This document shows, in pieces, positions 25,613-34,838 of a stretch of DNA of 55,345 bases. Source of the DNA: Thermoguttaceae bacterium. Lineage in GTDB: Bacteria; Planctomycetota; Planctomycetia; Pirellulales; Thermoguttaceae. The stretch is taken from positions 1-55,345 of the forward strand of contig JAGBAA010000096.1 of assembly GCA_017939795.1 (NCBI GenBank), given 5' to 3'. The translations under genes and the position numbers were made by a program. Under the pieces are notes generated by a model that saw only the letters and a list, made by a program, of their open reading frames with translations, was not told the origin of the DNA and searched no databases. Numbering within the stretch: position 1 is the first letter of the stretch; every line of letters starts with the position of its first letter.

Positions 25613-27244
25613 ATGGCTGAACTTTCGTTGAAAAAGAACTCTTTCCCCGGTCGTCCCGGTCCCATGTGCCTCATCGTGATGGACGGTATCGGCATTGGCA
25701 AGCAGGATGACTCCAACGCTGTTTTCGTCGCGAAAACTCCGACGCTCGACAAACTTTTCGGCGCGAAACTCTACACGCAGCTCCAGGCGCACGGTCAGGC
25801 CGTCGGTCTTCCGAGCGATGACGATATGGGGAACTCCGAGATCGGCCATAATGCGCTGGGTGCCGGACGTGTTTTCGATCAGGGAGCAAAACTGGTGAAC
25901 CGCGCGCTGGAAACCGGCTCCATGTACGAGGGGGAGGTCTGGAAAAAAGCGGTCGCGCAGGCGAAAGAAAACGCGACGCTCCATTTCATCGGACTGCATT
26001 CGGATGGAAACGTTCACTCCAACACTTCCCAGCTCTACGCGATGCTGAAGCAGGCCGCGAAGGACGGCGTGGCGAAAGTGCGTCTCCACATTCTCCATGA
26101 CGGACGCGACGTCCCGGAAAAATCCGCCCTCACGTACATTGAGGCGACGGAAAATGTTTTGGCTGAGATCAATGCGCAGTATGGTTTCGACTACCGTATC
26201 GCAAGCGGCGGCGGCCGTATGATCACGACCATGGACCGCTACGAAGCGGACTGGACGATCGTGGAACGCGGCTGGAAAGCACACGTGCTTGGCGATGCCC
26301 GCAAATTCGCATCCGCCAAAGAAGCCGTCGAGACCATGTACGCCGAAGATGAAAAAGCGGTGGACCAGTACCTTGAATCGTTCGTCGTCGCTGACGCAGA
26401 CGGCCAGCCGATCGGAACGATCCAGGACGGCGATTCCGTCGTTTTCTTCAATTTCCGCGGGGACCGTGCGATCGAGATCTCCCAGGCATTCGAAGGCGGC
26501 GCCGATTTCGATAAATTTGACCGCGTCCGCGTTCCGAACGTCTTCTACGCCGGTATCATGCAGTACGACGGCGACCTGAAACTCCCGAAAAACTTCCTCG
26601 TCGCCCCGCCGGTGATCGACCGTACGTTCTGCGAGTACCTCTGCGCGGAAAAGGTCTCGATGTTCGCCATCAGCGAAACGCAGAAATTTGGGCACGTCAC
26701 GTACTTCTGGAACGGAAACCGTTCCGGATACATCAACGCGCAGTGCGAGGACTACGAAGAGATCCCGTCTGACCGCATCGAGTTCGACAAAGCGCCGCTG
26801 ATGAAAGCGGAAGAGATCACGGCGTGGGTCGAAGGTGCGCTTGCGTCCGGAAAATTCAAGTTCGGGCGTCTGAATCTGGCTAACGGCGACATGGTCGGAC
26901 ACACGGGGAACATGGAAGCGACGGTCAAAGCCGTCGAAAAAGTCGATGAATGCGTCGGCCGGATCCTCGCGGTCATCGAAAAGCTCAACGGTATCGCCGT
27001 CGTGACGGCAGACCACGGTAACGCGGACCAGATGTGGACTGAGAAAAAAGGCGTCCGCACGGCACGTACGGCCCACACGCTGAATCCGGTCCCGCTTTGC
27101 ATTTTCGACCCCGGATACCAGGGTGAATACGAAATGGCGGACGTTGAGAAACCCGGTCTGGCGAACGTCGCGGCGACGGTCCTGAATCTCCTCGGCTACG
27201 AAGCGCCGGAAGATTACTGCGCCTCGCTGGTGAAATTCAACTGA
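25613..27244 (+). CDS. gpmI: 2,3-bisphosphoglycerate-independent phosphoglycerate mutase
   Basis: 543-residue alkaline-phosphatase-superfamily enzyme that interconverts 3- and 2-phosphoglycerate in glycolysis. The metal-binding Asp is in VMDGIGIG (D24), the phosphoserine nucleophile in MGNSEIGHNALGAGR (S75), followed by LHSDGNVHS, HDGRDVP and the second metal cluster VTADHGNADQM. It is slightly longer than E. coli GpmI (514) and nearer to the 540-560 residue type. The start at 25613 has CCAGGAG about 6 bases upstream. Codon choice is skewed to GCG, GTC, CTC and CGT, as expected of a highly expressed gene. It has its own promoter and is followed by two hairpins. Confidence 0.97.
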   Translation: MAELSLKKNSFPGRPGPMCLIVMDGIGIGKQDDSNAVFVAKTPTLDKLFGAKLYTQLQAHGQAVGLPSDDDMGNSEIGHNALGAGRVFDQGAKLVNRALETGSMYEGEVWKKAVAQAKENATLHFIGLHSDGNVHSNTSQLYAMLKQAAKDGVAKVRLHILHDGRDVPEKSALTYIEATENVLAEINAQYGFDYRIASGGGRMITTMDRYEADWTIVERGWKAHVLGDARKFASAKEAVETMYAEDEKAVDQYLESFVVADADGQPIGTIQDGDSVVFFNFRGDRAIEISQAFEGGADFDKFDRVRVPNVFYAGIMQYDGDLKLPKNFLVAPPVIDRTFCEYLCAEKVSMFAISETQKFGHVTYFWNGNRSGYINAQCEDYEEIPSDRIEFDKAPLMKAEEITAWVEGALASGKFKFGRLNLANGDMVGHTGNMEATVKAVEKVDECVGRILAVIEKLNGIAVVTADHGNADQMWTEKKGVRTARTAHTLNPVPLCIFDPGYQGEYEMADVEKPGLANVAATVLNLLGYEAPEDYCASLVKFN

Positions 27245-27290
27245 ATCCTTAAGGGATCTCCTGGATGGCAGGGATGCCGACTGGGGGATC

Positions 27291-27362
27291 CAGACAGGAA
27301 ATGAACGGCCTGTCTGAATGTGTTTTCCGGGAGTGTGTGTCTTGAAAGCACGCATTTCCCGG
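27291..27362 (+). other. Two tandem hairpins after gpmI
   Basis: CAGACAGG (27291-27298) pairs with CCTGTCTG (27309-27316). CCGGGA (27327-27332) pairs with TCCCGG (27357-27362), with an inner GTGTGT/GCACGC helix. Neither is followed by a T run. They may stabilise or process the gpmI mRNA. An imperfect 21-bp direct repeat (TTTTGAGC[A/G]CGATGCGGAA) follows at 27379-27420. Confidence 0.6.
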
Positions 27363-27470
27363 AGTTTCTTCCATGATGTTTTGAGCACGATGCGGAACAT
27401 TTTTGAGCGCGATGCGGAAGGACGGCTTTTCGTCTCGCATTCTGTTTTCCTCTTTTTGAAGATTCCTGCC

Positions 27471-30029
27471 ATGAAAAAATTGATCCCGATTTTGATGCTC
27501 CTGGCCATTTTGCAGTTGGCGGCCGGCGTGTCTGCAGAAATTCCAGGAAATACCGGAGCCGAAAACGGCGTGCCTCAAATTTTGGAGGCTTTGACCAGTC
27601 CGGATGTTTTCTTTGATCCAGATTCGGAGCTGAGTCCCTCATACCTGGATTTTCGGACCGTGTGTTCCACGAGTCGGGATCCGTTTTGCGAGGGAGTTCT
27701 GACGCTGCCGTTTGCATCGGAGCCGAAGAAGGCGCGTGTCTGTTTTGATGCACCGCTTGAGCTGGACGCGTCGGGATCCGGACTCTTTTTTCTGGATCTG
27801 GAGTGCCCGCATCCAGAGGCACTTGGTTCGATCATTTTCTATTTTGCGAGCGGAGACGGCTGGTATTCCATGGCTGGGAGAGTGGAGAAGAGATCGCCGA
27901 CGGAATTGCGGTGCGTTTTTGCGGCGGATTCTGCCAGGATCGAGGGAGAACCTGCCGGTCTGCAGAACGTAAAGGGCGTGCGGATCGCATTTTATGCGGG
28001 AAAACCGGTGGATCAGCCGGTGACGCTGAAGTCATTTCGGTGCCGAAGGAACGACGTGTGGATCCTGCGTCAGGAACCGGAGAAAAATCCTGAATCTGTG
28101 CGGTACGTCTCGCAGTTTGGTTCGCTTTTGCGCGGAATGGGAATGACGCCCGGCATCGTGAGTGAAGCGGAGCTGACGGAGGAATTTTTGAAGCGGGTAC
28201 CGGTGCTCGTTCTTCCGCTCACGGCAAAAATGGAACCGCGGACGGTGAAACTGCTTTCGCATTATGCGGAAAACGGCGGGTTTCTGGTCGTCTGCTACAG
28301 CGTGCCGAAGGAGCTTTTGGAAACGCTGGGTTTTCGGAGTGTCGGGTACGTGCGGACACGTGACCATGGGATCGAGGTCGCGGGAATGGACGTTGAAGCC
28401 GATTTTCAGAATTTTCTGGGCGGTCCTGTGCCGGAGTTTCTGCCGCAGGCATCCTGGAATTTCCAGCTCGGAGAGATCCTTCCGAATATTGCGGATCCGC
28501 AGCTCGCCAAACCGGAAAATGCTCCGAGGGCCGCTGCATACTGGAGTCTGAAAAATGGCGAACGGACACGGTATCCTGCTTTGCTCTGGAGCGGGCGCGG
28601 TCTCTGGATCACGCATGTGCTTCTGGCGAATGGCGGGATCCGTGAGAAACGGGAACTCCTCGCGTCTCTCCTGAATCCGCACTATCCGCAGCTTTTGAGC
28701 CGGATCCTGCGTGAAAAATGGCGGACTCTCCTTCAGGTCGGGATCGCACCGCAGGATGATGTTCAGAAGAAATACCGCACCGCCGCTTCCCGGGAATTGG
28801 AAAAGCTCGCGAAAGAGGGATTCTCGCCGGAGAGGATCCGCACGATGATTTTTGAAAAAGCAGACGCAGATGCGGGTTTTCAGCTTTCCGCGATTCTGGA
28901 TGAAAGGATCCGGGAAGCTCGGACGGAATTTTGTGCGGCGCAGAAACCTGCGGCAAAGGAACGGCGTTTCATCTGGGAACACAGCGGGTTCGGAACGTAC
29001 CCCGGCGACTGGGATGCGGCGATGAAAGAGCTGGCAGAAGCCGGGTTCACGGCAATTTTAGCGAATCAGGCATGGGGTGGCGAAGCGCGGTACGAGAGTG
29101 AACTTCTCCCGGTCTCTCCCAAAGTGGCGCAGTATGGTGATTCCATCGCAGAAGCCGTAAAGGCCGGGAAGAAATACGGTGTGGAAGTGCACGTCTGGAA
29201 AGTCAACTTCAACTGTTCGAATGCGCCGAATGGATTTCTTGAAAGGATGCGTTCGGAAGGACGTCTTCAGTGCGGCAGGGATGGTGTGGAAGAGCTTTGG
29301 CTCTGTCCGTCGGATCCGCGAAATCAGCAGCTTGAAGTCGATTCATTCTGCGAGATCGTCCGGAAATACGACGTGGACGGGATCCACTTCGACTACATTC
29401 GGTTTCCAGGTTCCAATTACTGTTTCTGTGAGGGATGCCGCGGGCGTTTCTGTACGTTCTGGCGGGAGAAAACGGGAACGGAATTGACGGATTGGCCGCG
29501 CTGTACGCTCAGCGGTGAGGTTCGGGAACTCTGGCTGGAATGGCGTCGGGCGCAGATCGCTGAGGTCGTCTCCAGAACGTACGCCGCCGTGAAGAAGATC
29601 CGGCCGGAAGTCGAAGTTTCTGCCGCCGTGTTTCGCGACTATCCCAACTGTGCGGATTCCGTGGGGCAGGATTGGGTCCGGTGGGCGAAGAACGGCTGGC
29701 TGGATTTTGTTTGCCCGATGAACTACACGAACAGCGCGGAACGTTTCCATTTCATGACCGGCTCGCAGAAGGAAGCACTTGACGCATCCATTCCGATGTA
29801 TCCGGGGATCGGGATCAGTTCGTCCAGTTCCCGTTTGACTCCGGATCAGTGTGTCGTGCAGATCCGGGCTGCGCGGGAACTGGGAATGCCGGGGTGGACG
29901 CTTTTTGCGCTGACTCCCAAAAGTGCGGAACTTTACTTTCCGTTTCTGAAAATGGGAGTGACGGCTGATGTGGAAAATAAAGAGACCGGGAGTAAGGAAA
30001 ATGAAAATACTTGGAAGCAGGAACAATAA
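27471..30029 (+). CDS. Secreted glycoside hydrolase-like protein (GHL10/DUF187 type)
   Basis: 852-residue exported protein. A signal peptide (MKKLIPILMLLAILQLAAGVSA) opens it. The N-terminal 450 residues include a beta-rich domain and a Rossmann-like segment with VPVLVLPLTAKMEPRTVKLL. The C-terminal half (about 500-840) is a TIM-barrel of the GHL10 type, with GTYPGDWDAAMKELAEAGF and the catalytic-region motif DGIHFDYIRFP (D636, D641), then FVCPMNYT and GIGISSSS. GHL10 proteins are thought to cleave cell-wall or host glycans; the exact substrate is unknown. The ribosome binding site is weak (GAAGA). Upstream in-frame ATGs are less likely because the signal peptide begins at 27471. It runs into the lipase-like gene. 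Confidence 0.88.
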   Translation: MKKLIPILMLLAILQLAAGVSAEIPGNTGAENGVPQILEALTSPDVFFDPDSELSPSYLDFRTVCSTSRDPFCEGVLTLPFASEPKKARVCFDAPLELDASGSGLFFLDLECPHPEALGSIIFYFASGDGWYSMAGRVEKRSPTELRCVFAADSARIEGEPAGLQNVKGVRIAFYAGKPVDQPVTLKSFRCRRNDVWILRQEPEKNPESVRYVSQFGSLLRGMGMTPGIVSEAELTEEFLKRVPVLVLPLTAKMEPRTVKLLSHYAENGGFLVVCYSVPKELLETLGFRSVGYVRTRDHGIEVAGMDVEADFQNFLGGPVPEFLPQASWNFQLGEILPNIADPQLAKPENAPRAAAYWSLKNGERTRYPALLWSGRGLWITHVLLANGGIREKRELLASLLNPHYPQLLSRILREKWRTLLQVGIAPQDDVQKKYRTAASRELEKLAKEGFSPERIRTMIFEKADADAGFQLSAILDERIREARTEFCAAQKPAAKERRFIWEHSGFGTYPGDWDAAMKELAEAGFTAILANQAWGGEARYESELLPVSPKVAQYGDSIAEAVKAGKKYGVEVHVWKVNFNCSNAPNGFLERMRSEGRLQCGRDGVEELWLCPSDPRNQQLEVDSFCEIVRKYDVDGIHFDYIRFPGSNYCFCEGCRGRFCTFWREKTGTELTDWPRCTLSGEVRELWLEWRRAQIAEVVSRTYAAVKKIRPEVEVSAAVFRDYPNCADSVGQDWVRWAKNGWLDFVCPMNYTNSAERFHFMTGSQKEALDASIPMYPGIGISSSSSRLTPDQCVVQIRAARELGMPGWTLFALTPKSAELYFPFLKMGVTADVENKETGSKENENTWKQEQ

Positions 30030-30042
30030 AAGAGGCATCCGA

Positions 30043-31029
30043 ATGTTTGGGGTGGCGGGAGCCGGCCGATTTTTTCGGAGCCTGGGCTGGTTTCTCGTAT
30101 TTGCCTGGTGTGTCTGCGGGAATCTGGAGACGCGGGGACAGCTTTTCCCCGGTCAGGATGTTCGGAAAAACGAGCAGACGATCGGCGGACTGATGTTCTG
30201 GCAGGATGTGCTTTTTCTGCAGGAATGGCACATTCAGCGTTCGTGCTTCACCGGGGAATTTCGCCTTCTGGATCCGCACGCGGTCTGCCGGGCGTCCGGG
30301 AGTCGGGAGTTTTGTGAACGTGTGCTGGAGGAGTACCGGCAGGAATTGGAGATCCCCCCATTTTCCGGTCGGGTCCTGGTCCTGATGCATGGGCTGTTCT
30401 CCGGGTCGGTCCATTTGGAAAATATGGCGATCTGGTTTCGGCAGGATGGAGAGTATTCGGCCGTTCTGAACCTTGCGTGTGCGTCGTCCTTCATGACGGT
30501 CCAGGAAAGCACGGAGTACCTGGCCGGGATCCTGGCGGGATTGAAAGGTGCGGAGCGGATCGATTTTGTCGGCCACAGTCTCGGGAGCATCATCCTCCGG
30601 AATTATCTGGGGAAGTATGCCGAAGAGAATGGCGTTTTCGAGGAATTGCCGATCGGAAGATTCGTGCAGCTTTGCCCGCCGAATCAGGGCGCGGAGACCG
30701 CGAGGATCCATCAGGAGGGAATGACTGGGGTTTTTGTGAAGGCGCTGGCGGATCTTGCGCTCAACGGACACGAGATGAAGGAACGATTTGGGGTTCCGAA
30801 GTGCGAATTTGCGGTCATCGCGGGAACGCATCCGGACTATGTGTACTATGGAGAGGAGACGGATGCTGTCCTGACGGTTTCCACGACCCGTCTGGATGGT
30901 GCGAAGTGCTGGAAAAAACTGAAAGGCACGCACATGGAGATCCCCAATTCCATCGAAACCTTTGAGAATATCAGAAATTTTTTGAATGAAGGGACCTTTC
31001 TTGAAGAAAATGCCGGCTCCCCCCCTTGA
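30043..31029 (+). CDS. Secreted alpha/beta-hydrolase, lipase-like
   Basis: 328 residues with a signal peptide (RFFRSLGWFLVFAWCVCG). The fold is that of a lipase-type alpha/beta hydrolase: oxyanion segment VLVLMHGLFSGS, nucleophile motif GHSLGS (S179), an Asp in YYGEETDAVLTV and a likely catalytic His in KGTHMEI. A bulky segment FVQLCPPNQGAE follows the nucleophile. The start at 30043 has AGAGG about 8 bases upstream and does not overlap the hydrolase gene; an ATG at 30001 would overlap it by 29 bp. It probably shares the hydrolase transcript and so may work on the same extracellular material. Substrate unknown. A tRNA promoter overlaps its stop. Confidence 0.82.
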   Translation: MFGVAGAGRFFRSLGWFLVFAWCVCGNLETRGQLFPGQDVRKNEQTIGGLMFWQDVLFLQEWHIQRSCFTGEFRLLDPHAVCRASGSREFCERVLEEYRQELEIPPFSGRVLVLMHGLFSGSVHLENMAIWFRQDGEYSAVLNLACASSFMTVQESTEYLAGILAGLKGAERIDFVGHSLGSIILRNYLGKYAEENGVFEELPIGRFVQLCPPNQGAETARIHQEGMTGVFVKALADLALNGHEMKERFGVPKCEFAVIAGTHPDYVYYGEETDAVLTVSTTRLDGAKCWKKLKGTHMEIPNSIETFENIRNFLNEGTFLEENAGSPP

Positions 31030-31053
31030 AAAATTTGTTCACCGTGATATAAT
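31026..31053 (+). promoter_or_regulatory. Promoter of the tRNA-Arg pair, overlapping the lipase stop
   Basis: TTGAAA (31026-31031) and TATAAT (31048-31053), spacer 16 bp. The -35 box contains the TGA stop codon of the preceding gene. Confidence 0.7.
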
Positions 31054-31091
31054 CAGGCGTAATCATTGAGGGAAACCCTGATGAAACCCAT

Positions 31092-31165
31092 GCACCCATG
31101 GCTCAATTGGATAGCGCATCGGTCTACGGAACCGAAGGTTACAGGTTCGAACCCTGTTGGGTGTA
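31092..31165 (+). tRNA. tRNA-Arg (anticodon ACG), copy 1
   Basis: Cloverleaf: acceptor GCACCCA/TGGGTGT, anticodon stem TCGGT/ACCGA around loop CTACGGA (anticodon ACG, read as ICG after deamination), T stem ACAGG/CCTGT, discriminator A. Two oddities: the first acceptor pair is G-U (G1-U72), and the D stem GCTC/GCGC has a U12-C23 mismatch. CCA is not encoded. An identical copy follows 122 bp downstream. Confidence 0.95.
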
Positions 31166-31213
31166 CTCAAACTTCTTTTTAGAAAGTTTGTTTTTTCATC
31201 TTTTTTCCCTTTT

Positions 31214-31287
31214 GCACCCATGGCTCAATTGGATAGCGCATCGGTCTACGGAACCGAAGGTTACAGGTTCGAACCCTGTTGGGTGTA
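31214..31287 (+). tRNA. tRNA-Arg (anticodon ACG), copy 2
   Basis: Exact copy of the tRNA-Arg at 31092-31165, including the G1-U72 wobble and the D-stem mismatch, so these oddities are not a sequencing error. A terminator follows 3 bases later. Confidence 0.95.
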
Positions 31288-31290
31288 TTC

Positions 31291-31315
31291 AGGCTGGTTT
31301 TGACCAGCCTTTTTT
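31291..31315 (+). terminator. Intrinsic terminator after the tRNA-Arg pair
   Basis: AGGCTGGT (31291-31298) pairs with ACCAGCCT (31303-31310) around TTTG and is followed by a T run. Confidence 0.9.
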
Positions 31316-31343
31316 ATTTCTTGAAATTTTCCTCGAAAGACTA

Positions 31344-31371
31344 TTGACAAAGCAGAGGATCGTGGTATAAT
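31344..31371 (+). promoter_or_regulatory. Consensus sigma-70 promoter of the trp operon
   Basis: TTGACA (31344-31349) and TATAAT (31366-31371), both perfect consensus, 16-bp spacer. The inferred start site is near 31378, giving a leader of about 380 nt that contains the T-box. Confidence 0.88.
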
Positions 31372-31377
31372 ATCTGA

Positions 31378-31738
31378 AAATCAAGAAACCGTTGATGCGG
31401 AGATAAAGCTGATCATGGCTTCACAGAGAGTTCGGGATGGTGAGAGCCGGACAGATCCCAGTTCAGCAAATGGACCGCTGAGGGCGCAGTCAAAAACGCG
31501 GGGGTTCCTGTGTTGAGTATTCTGCGACGTGTTGGCATACGTCAGTTGCCGGGGATATGTTGGTATCCTGTCGAGAGCGCAGCTGTCGCGGCTGCGAATC
31601 AAGGTGGCACCGCGGATAGAATACGTGCGTGAAACGCGTATTTTGTTCGTCCTTGATGGAATTGTTGAGTGATTCTGTCAGGGATAGTGTACCTTCGTTG
31701 GTGGGAAACTTTTCTGACAGAGTCAGAAGAGTTTTTTT
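31378..31738 (+). ncRNA. T-box riboswitch, tRNA-Trp specific, leader of the trp operon
   Basis: The T-box sequence AAGGTGGCACCGCG (31601-31614) differs from the consensus AGGGTGGNACCGCG at one base. It lies in the antiterminator formed by ATCAAGG (31598-31604) and CCTTGAT (31651-31657). The bulge reads UGGC, which pairs with the GCCA end of tRNA-Trp (discriminator G). Upstream, Stem I has the AGAGAG bulge and GATGGTGAGAG apical loop (about 31425-31446) and a specifier loop with the Trp codon TGG (31471-31473, AAATGGACC). Stem III is CGCAGC/GCTGCG (31578-31596). Uncharged tRNA-Trp should bind and permit read-through. It precedes trpE by 18 bases. T-boxes are chiefly known from Firmicutes and Actinobacteria. 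Confidence 0.93.
31709..31738 (+). terminator. Leader (attenuator) terminator before trpE
   Basis: CTTTTCTGAC (31709-31718) pairs with GTCAGAAGAG (31722-31731) around an AGA loop and runs into seven T's. An upstream segment GATTCTGTCAG (31671-31681) can pair instead with CTGACAGAGTC (31714-31724), which would break the terminator. The trpE ribosome binding site (CGGAGG) follows directly. Confidence 0.85.
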
Positions 31739-31756
31739 CGTTTACGGAGGTACAAA

Positions 31757-33241
31757 ATGAAATTTTTGCCGGATTTTGAAGCGGTAAAAGAGATCGCGGC
31801 TGACGGGAAATACGACATTCTCCCGGTCAGCTGTGAAATTTTGTCGGACATCTGTACGCCCATTACGGCACTGCGGAAGCTGAAGATGCTTTCTTCACAC
31901 TGCTATCTGCTGGAATCTGTTCTGGAAAAGGAAAAATGGGGCCGGTTTACGTTTCTTGGATTTGACCCGAAACTTGAGATCACCTGTACGGGTAGCGCAA
32001 TGAAGGTCGGCGATTTGCGTTTGAAGACGAACGATCCGTCGGAACAGATCCGGCAGATCCTCTCGGAGTACAAAAGCCCGCAGTTTGACTATCTTCCCTC
32101 ATTCACCGGAGGATTGGTCGGCTACTTTTCGTATGATTTCCTGAAGTACAGTGAACCTTCCATGGAGCTCGCACCTTCCGGGGATGCTGAAATGGAAGAG
32201 AATGAAAAATTTCAGGATGTGGATCTCATGCTCTTCGATAAAGTCATCGCGTTTGACAACTTCCGGCAGAAGATCATCCTGATCGCCAACATGTCCCTGC
32301 GCGACCTGGAAACGGAATACCGAAGAGCGGTCAGAGAGCTGGAAAATATGGCGTCTCTGCTGAGGACCGGAGCTGAAAAAACGGACGACGACGGAAGGTT
32401 GACCGGGAAACCGGTTCCGCTTTTTGAGAAAGAGGCCTACTGCGAAATGGTGGAGAAGGCAAAACATCATATTCACGAGGGGGACATTTTTCAAATCGTT
32501 CTGTCGAATCGTCTGGAGGCACCGTTTGAAGGGAGTCTGCTGAATGCGTACCGTATTTTGCGGACGTTTGAGCCGTCGCCGTACATGTTCTACTTTTCGG
32601 GAATGGATGTTGAGATCGCGGGTGCGTCGCCGGAGACGCTCGTAAAGCTCGAAAATGGGATCCTTCATACGTTTCCGCTTGCGGGGACTCGGCCGAGGGG
32701 AAAAGATGAGGCGGAAGACCATGCGCTGGAGGAGGAACTGCTCGCAGATGAAAAGGAGCTTGCCGAGCACCATATGCTGGTCGATCTGGGACGCAATGAC
32801 CTTGGGAAAATCAGTCGATTTGGCAGTGTGGAAGTCGAAAAACTGAGGGAGATCCAACGCTATTCCCGCGTCATGCACATTGGTTCGACGGTGCGGAGCG
32901 AGATCCGGGAGGATCGGGATGCGCTGGATGCCCTCAAAGCGGTCCTGCCTGCAGGGACACTTTCCGGTGCGCCGAAACTTCGTGCCTGCCAGCTGATCGC
33001 GGAGCTTGAAAAAACGAAACGCGGCATCTATGGCGGAGCGGTCGGCTACATTGACTTTACGGGCAATCTGGATACGTGCATTGCGATCCGGATCGCGTGG
33101 AAGAAAAACGGCAAGGTCTTCGTCCGGAGCGGAGCGGGGATCGTGGCGGATTCTGACCCGGAAAAGGAATTCCAGGAGTGCGTCAACAAAGCGTCGGCGG
33201 TCATGAATGCCTTGAAATTGGCAGAGGAGGTGGAACGATGA
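31757..33241 (+). CDS. trpE: Anthranilate synthase component I
   Basis: 494-residue subunit that converts chorismate to anthranilate with ammonia supplied by TrpG, the first committed step to tryptophan. The tryptophan-feedback motif LLES is at 51-54. Chorismate-binding motifs follow in order: PSPYMFYF, ASPETLVKLENG, FPLAGTRPRG, DLGRNDLGKI and the GTLSGAPK segment, which argue for TrpE rather than PabB. The start has GGAGG about 8 bases upstream. It overlaps trpG by 4 bp, giving coupled translation of the two subunits. Expression should be controlled by the T-box leader, and the enzyme by tryptophan. Confidence 0.96.
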   Translation: MKFLPDFEAVKEIAADGKYDILPVSCEILSDICTPITALRKLKMLSSHCYLLESVLEKEKWGRFTFLGFDPKLEITCTGSAMKVGDLRLKTNDPSEQIRQILSEYKSPQFDYLPSFTGGLVGYFSYDFLKYSEPSMELAPSGDAEMEENEKFQDVDLMLFDKVIAFDNFRQKIILIANMSLRDLETEYRRAVRELENMASLLRTGAEKTDDDGRLTGKPVPLFEKEAYCEMVEKAKHHIHEGDIFQIVLSNRLEAPFEGSLLNAYRILRTFEPSPYMFYFSGMDVEIAGASPETLVKLENGILHTFPLAGTRPRGKDEAEDHALEEELLADEKELAEHHMLVDLGRNDLGKISRFGSVEVEKLREIQRYSRVMHIGSTVRSEIREDRDALDALKAVLPAGTLSGAPKLRACQLIAELEKTKRGIYGGAVGYIDFTGNLDTCIAIRIAWKKNGKVFVRSGAGIVADSDPEKEFQECVNKASAVMNALKLAEEVER

Positions 33242-33810
33242 TCCTGCTTATCGATAATTACGACAGTTTTTCGTACAATCTGTTTCAGCTTGTGGGGGAG
33301 ATCGATCCGGAAATCATGGTCATCCGCAATGATGAGATGACGGTCGAAGAGATCCGGAAGACGGCTCCGGACCGGATCATTCTTTCTCCTGGTCCTGGTC
33401 GTCCGGAAGATGCGGGGAGCATCATGGAAACCGCCGCAGTACTCTCGCAAACGATCCCGACTTTGGGAGTCTGCCTCGGTCACCAGGCGATATGTGCGGC
33501 ATATGGGGCGAAGGTCACGTACGCGAAAAAACTCATGCACGGTAAGCAGTCGCTCGTGAAATTTCACACAGACTGCCCGTTATTTTGCGGAGTTCCCGAA
33601 ATTGCGCCTGCCGCACGGTACCATTCTCTGGCGGCTGCTCCGGAAACCATCCCGGAGTCCCTTTGCATTACGGCCGAAACAGAGGATGGAGAGGTCATGG
33701 CAGTTCAGCATCGGGAGTTCCCCATCTTCGGAGTTCAATTCCATCCGGAATCCATCCTGACGCCGGACGGAAGGACCATGCTGAGGAATTTTATTTTGGG
33801 GAGGTTTTGA
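33238..33810 (+). CDS. trpG: Anthranilate synthase component II (glutamine amidotransferase)
   Basis: 190-residue class-I glutamine amidotransferase that hydrolyses glutamine and delivers ammonia to TrpE. The catalytic triad is C79 (GVCLGHQA), H169 and E171 (VQFHPES), and the oxyanion region is [11 protein letters not shown]. The start at 33238 is within ATGA, overlapping the trpE stop; in-frame ATGs upstream lie inside trpE and are unlikely. It is unfused, unlike enteric TrpGD. Such proteins can also serve PabB; no pab gene is in the window. Confidence 0.95.
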   Translation: MILLIDNYDSFSYNLFQLVGEIDPEIMVIRNDEMTVEEIRKTAPDRIILSPGPGRPEDAGSIMETAAVLSQTIPTLGVCLGHQAICAAYGAKVTYAKKLMHGKQSLVKFHTDCPLFCGVPEIAPAARYHSLAAAPETIPESLCITAETEDGEVMAVQHREFPIFGVQFHPESILTPDGRTMLRNFILGRF

Positions 33811-33811
33811 T

Positions 33812-34828
33812 ATGATTCGGGAAGCGATCATAAAAATCGTCGATAAACAGGACCTCACGTATGAGGAAGCGTATTGCGTGACCAGTGAGATCATGAGCGG
33901 AAACACGACGCCGACGCAAAATGCGGCTTTTCTCGCTGCGCTTTCTGCCAAAAGTACCCGGGCGGAAACGATCGATGAGATCACCGGGTGTGCGGCAGCG
34001 ATGCGCGATAAGGCGGTTCGGCTCGAACATGATTTTGAGGTCATGGAGATCGTCGGAACTGGCGGAGACGGTGCCCGGAGTTTCAATATTTCCACGACGG
34101 CGGCAATCGTTTGTACCGCAGCTGGTCTGAAAATCGCGAAACATGGAAACCGTGCAGCCTCTTCCAGATGCGGGACGGCGGATTGTCTGGAGGCTTTAGG
34201 GGTCCGGATTGATCTGGAGCCCCAAAAATGTCTCGAGATGCTGGAGGAGACCGGATTTGCCTTCTTCTTCGCGCAGAAATACCATACGTCGATGAAATAC
34301 GTCGGAAATGTCCGGAAAGAGCTTGGGATCCGAACCGTCTTCAATATTCTTGGTCCCCTCACGAATCCGGCTCGGCCGCAGAGACAGTTGCTGGGCGTTT
34401 ACGATGCGTCACTCGTCGCACCGCTGGCGCAGGTCCTGATGAAACTCGGAGTCCGGCGCGGAATGGTCGTTTACGGGCAGGACAGGATCGATGAGATCTC
34501 CCTCTCTGCTTCTACGACGGTCGTGGAGTTTCAGGACGGCTGGTCCCGGCATGGGGAGATCACGCCGGAAGATTTCGGGCTGGAACGCTGCGCGAAAGAG
34601 GAGCTTCGCGGAGGAACTCCGGAGGAAAATGCGCAGATCACGCGGAGCATTCTTGAGGGAAAAGTAGGGCACAAAAGAAACGCTGTCCTTCTGAATGCCG
34701 GGACCGCTCTCCATATCGGCGGAAAAGCCGGGTCGATCCAAGACGGCATCCGTTTGGCTCGTGAGGTCATTGACTGCGGGAAAGCGGCGGATGTACTTGA
34801 AAAAATCATCAGAATTTCAAATCAGTGA
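33812..34828 (+). CDS. trpD: Anthranilate phosphoribosyltransferase
   Basis: 338-residue enzyme that couples anthranilate to PRPP. The PRPP-binding motif [14 protein letters not shown] and the anthranilate-side [21 protein letters not shown] are conserved, followed by [19 protein letters not shown]. Length is standard (about 330-345). It starts one base after the trpG stop, in an uninterrupted operon. Confidence 0.96.
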   Translation: MIREAIIKIVDKQDLTYEEAYCVTSEIMSGNTTPTQNAAFLAALSAKSTRAETIDEITGCAAAMRDKAVRLEHDFEVMEIVGTGGDGARSFNISTTAAIVCTAAGLKIAKHGNRAASSRCGTADCLEALGVRIDLEPQKCLEMLEETGFAFFFAQKYHTSMKYVGNVRKELGIRTVFNILGPLTNPARPQRQLLGVYDASLVAPLAQVLMKLGVRRGMVVYGQDRIDEISLSASTTVVEFQDGWSRHGEITPEDFGLERCAKEELRGGTPEENAQITRSILEGKVGHKRNAVLLNAGTALHIGGKAGSIQDGIRLAREVIDCGKAADVLEKIIRISNQ

Positions 34829-34838
34829 GGGGGAAAAG

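Noticed and set aside
25589..27508. Minus-strand frame of 639 codons over gpmI
   Set aside because: It is antisense to a clearly conserved gene; the frame is open only because of the codon bias of gpmI. The same holds for the long minus frames over the RND, MMPL and trpF-trpB genes.
31098..31370. Open frame across the tRNA-Arg pair
   Set aside because: It simply reads through both tRNA genes and the terminator; the repeated peptide comes from the duplicated tRNA.
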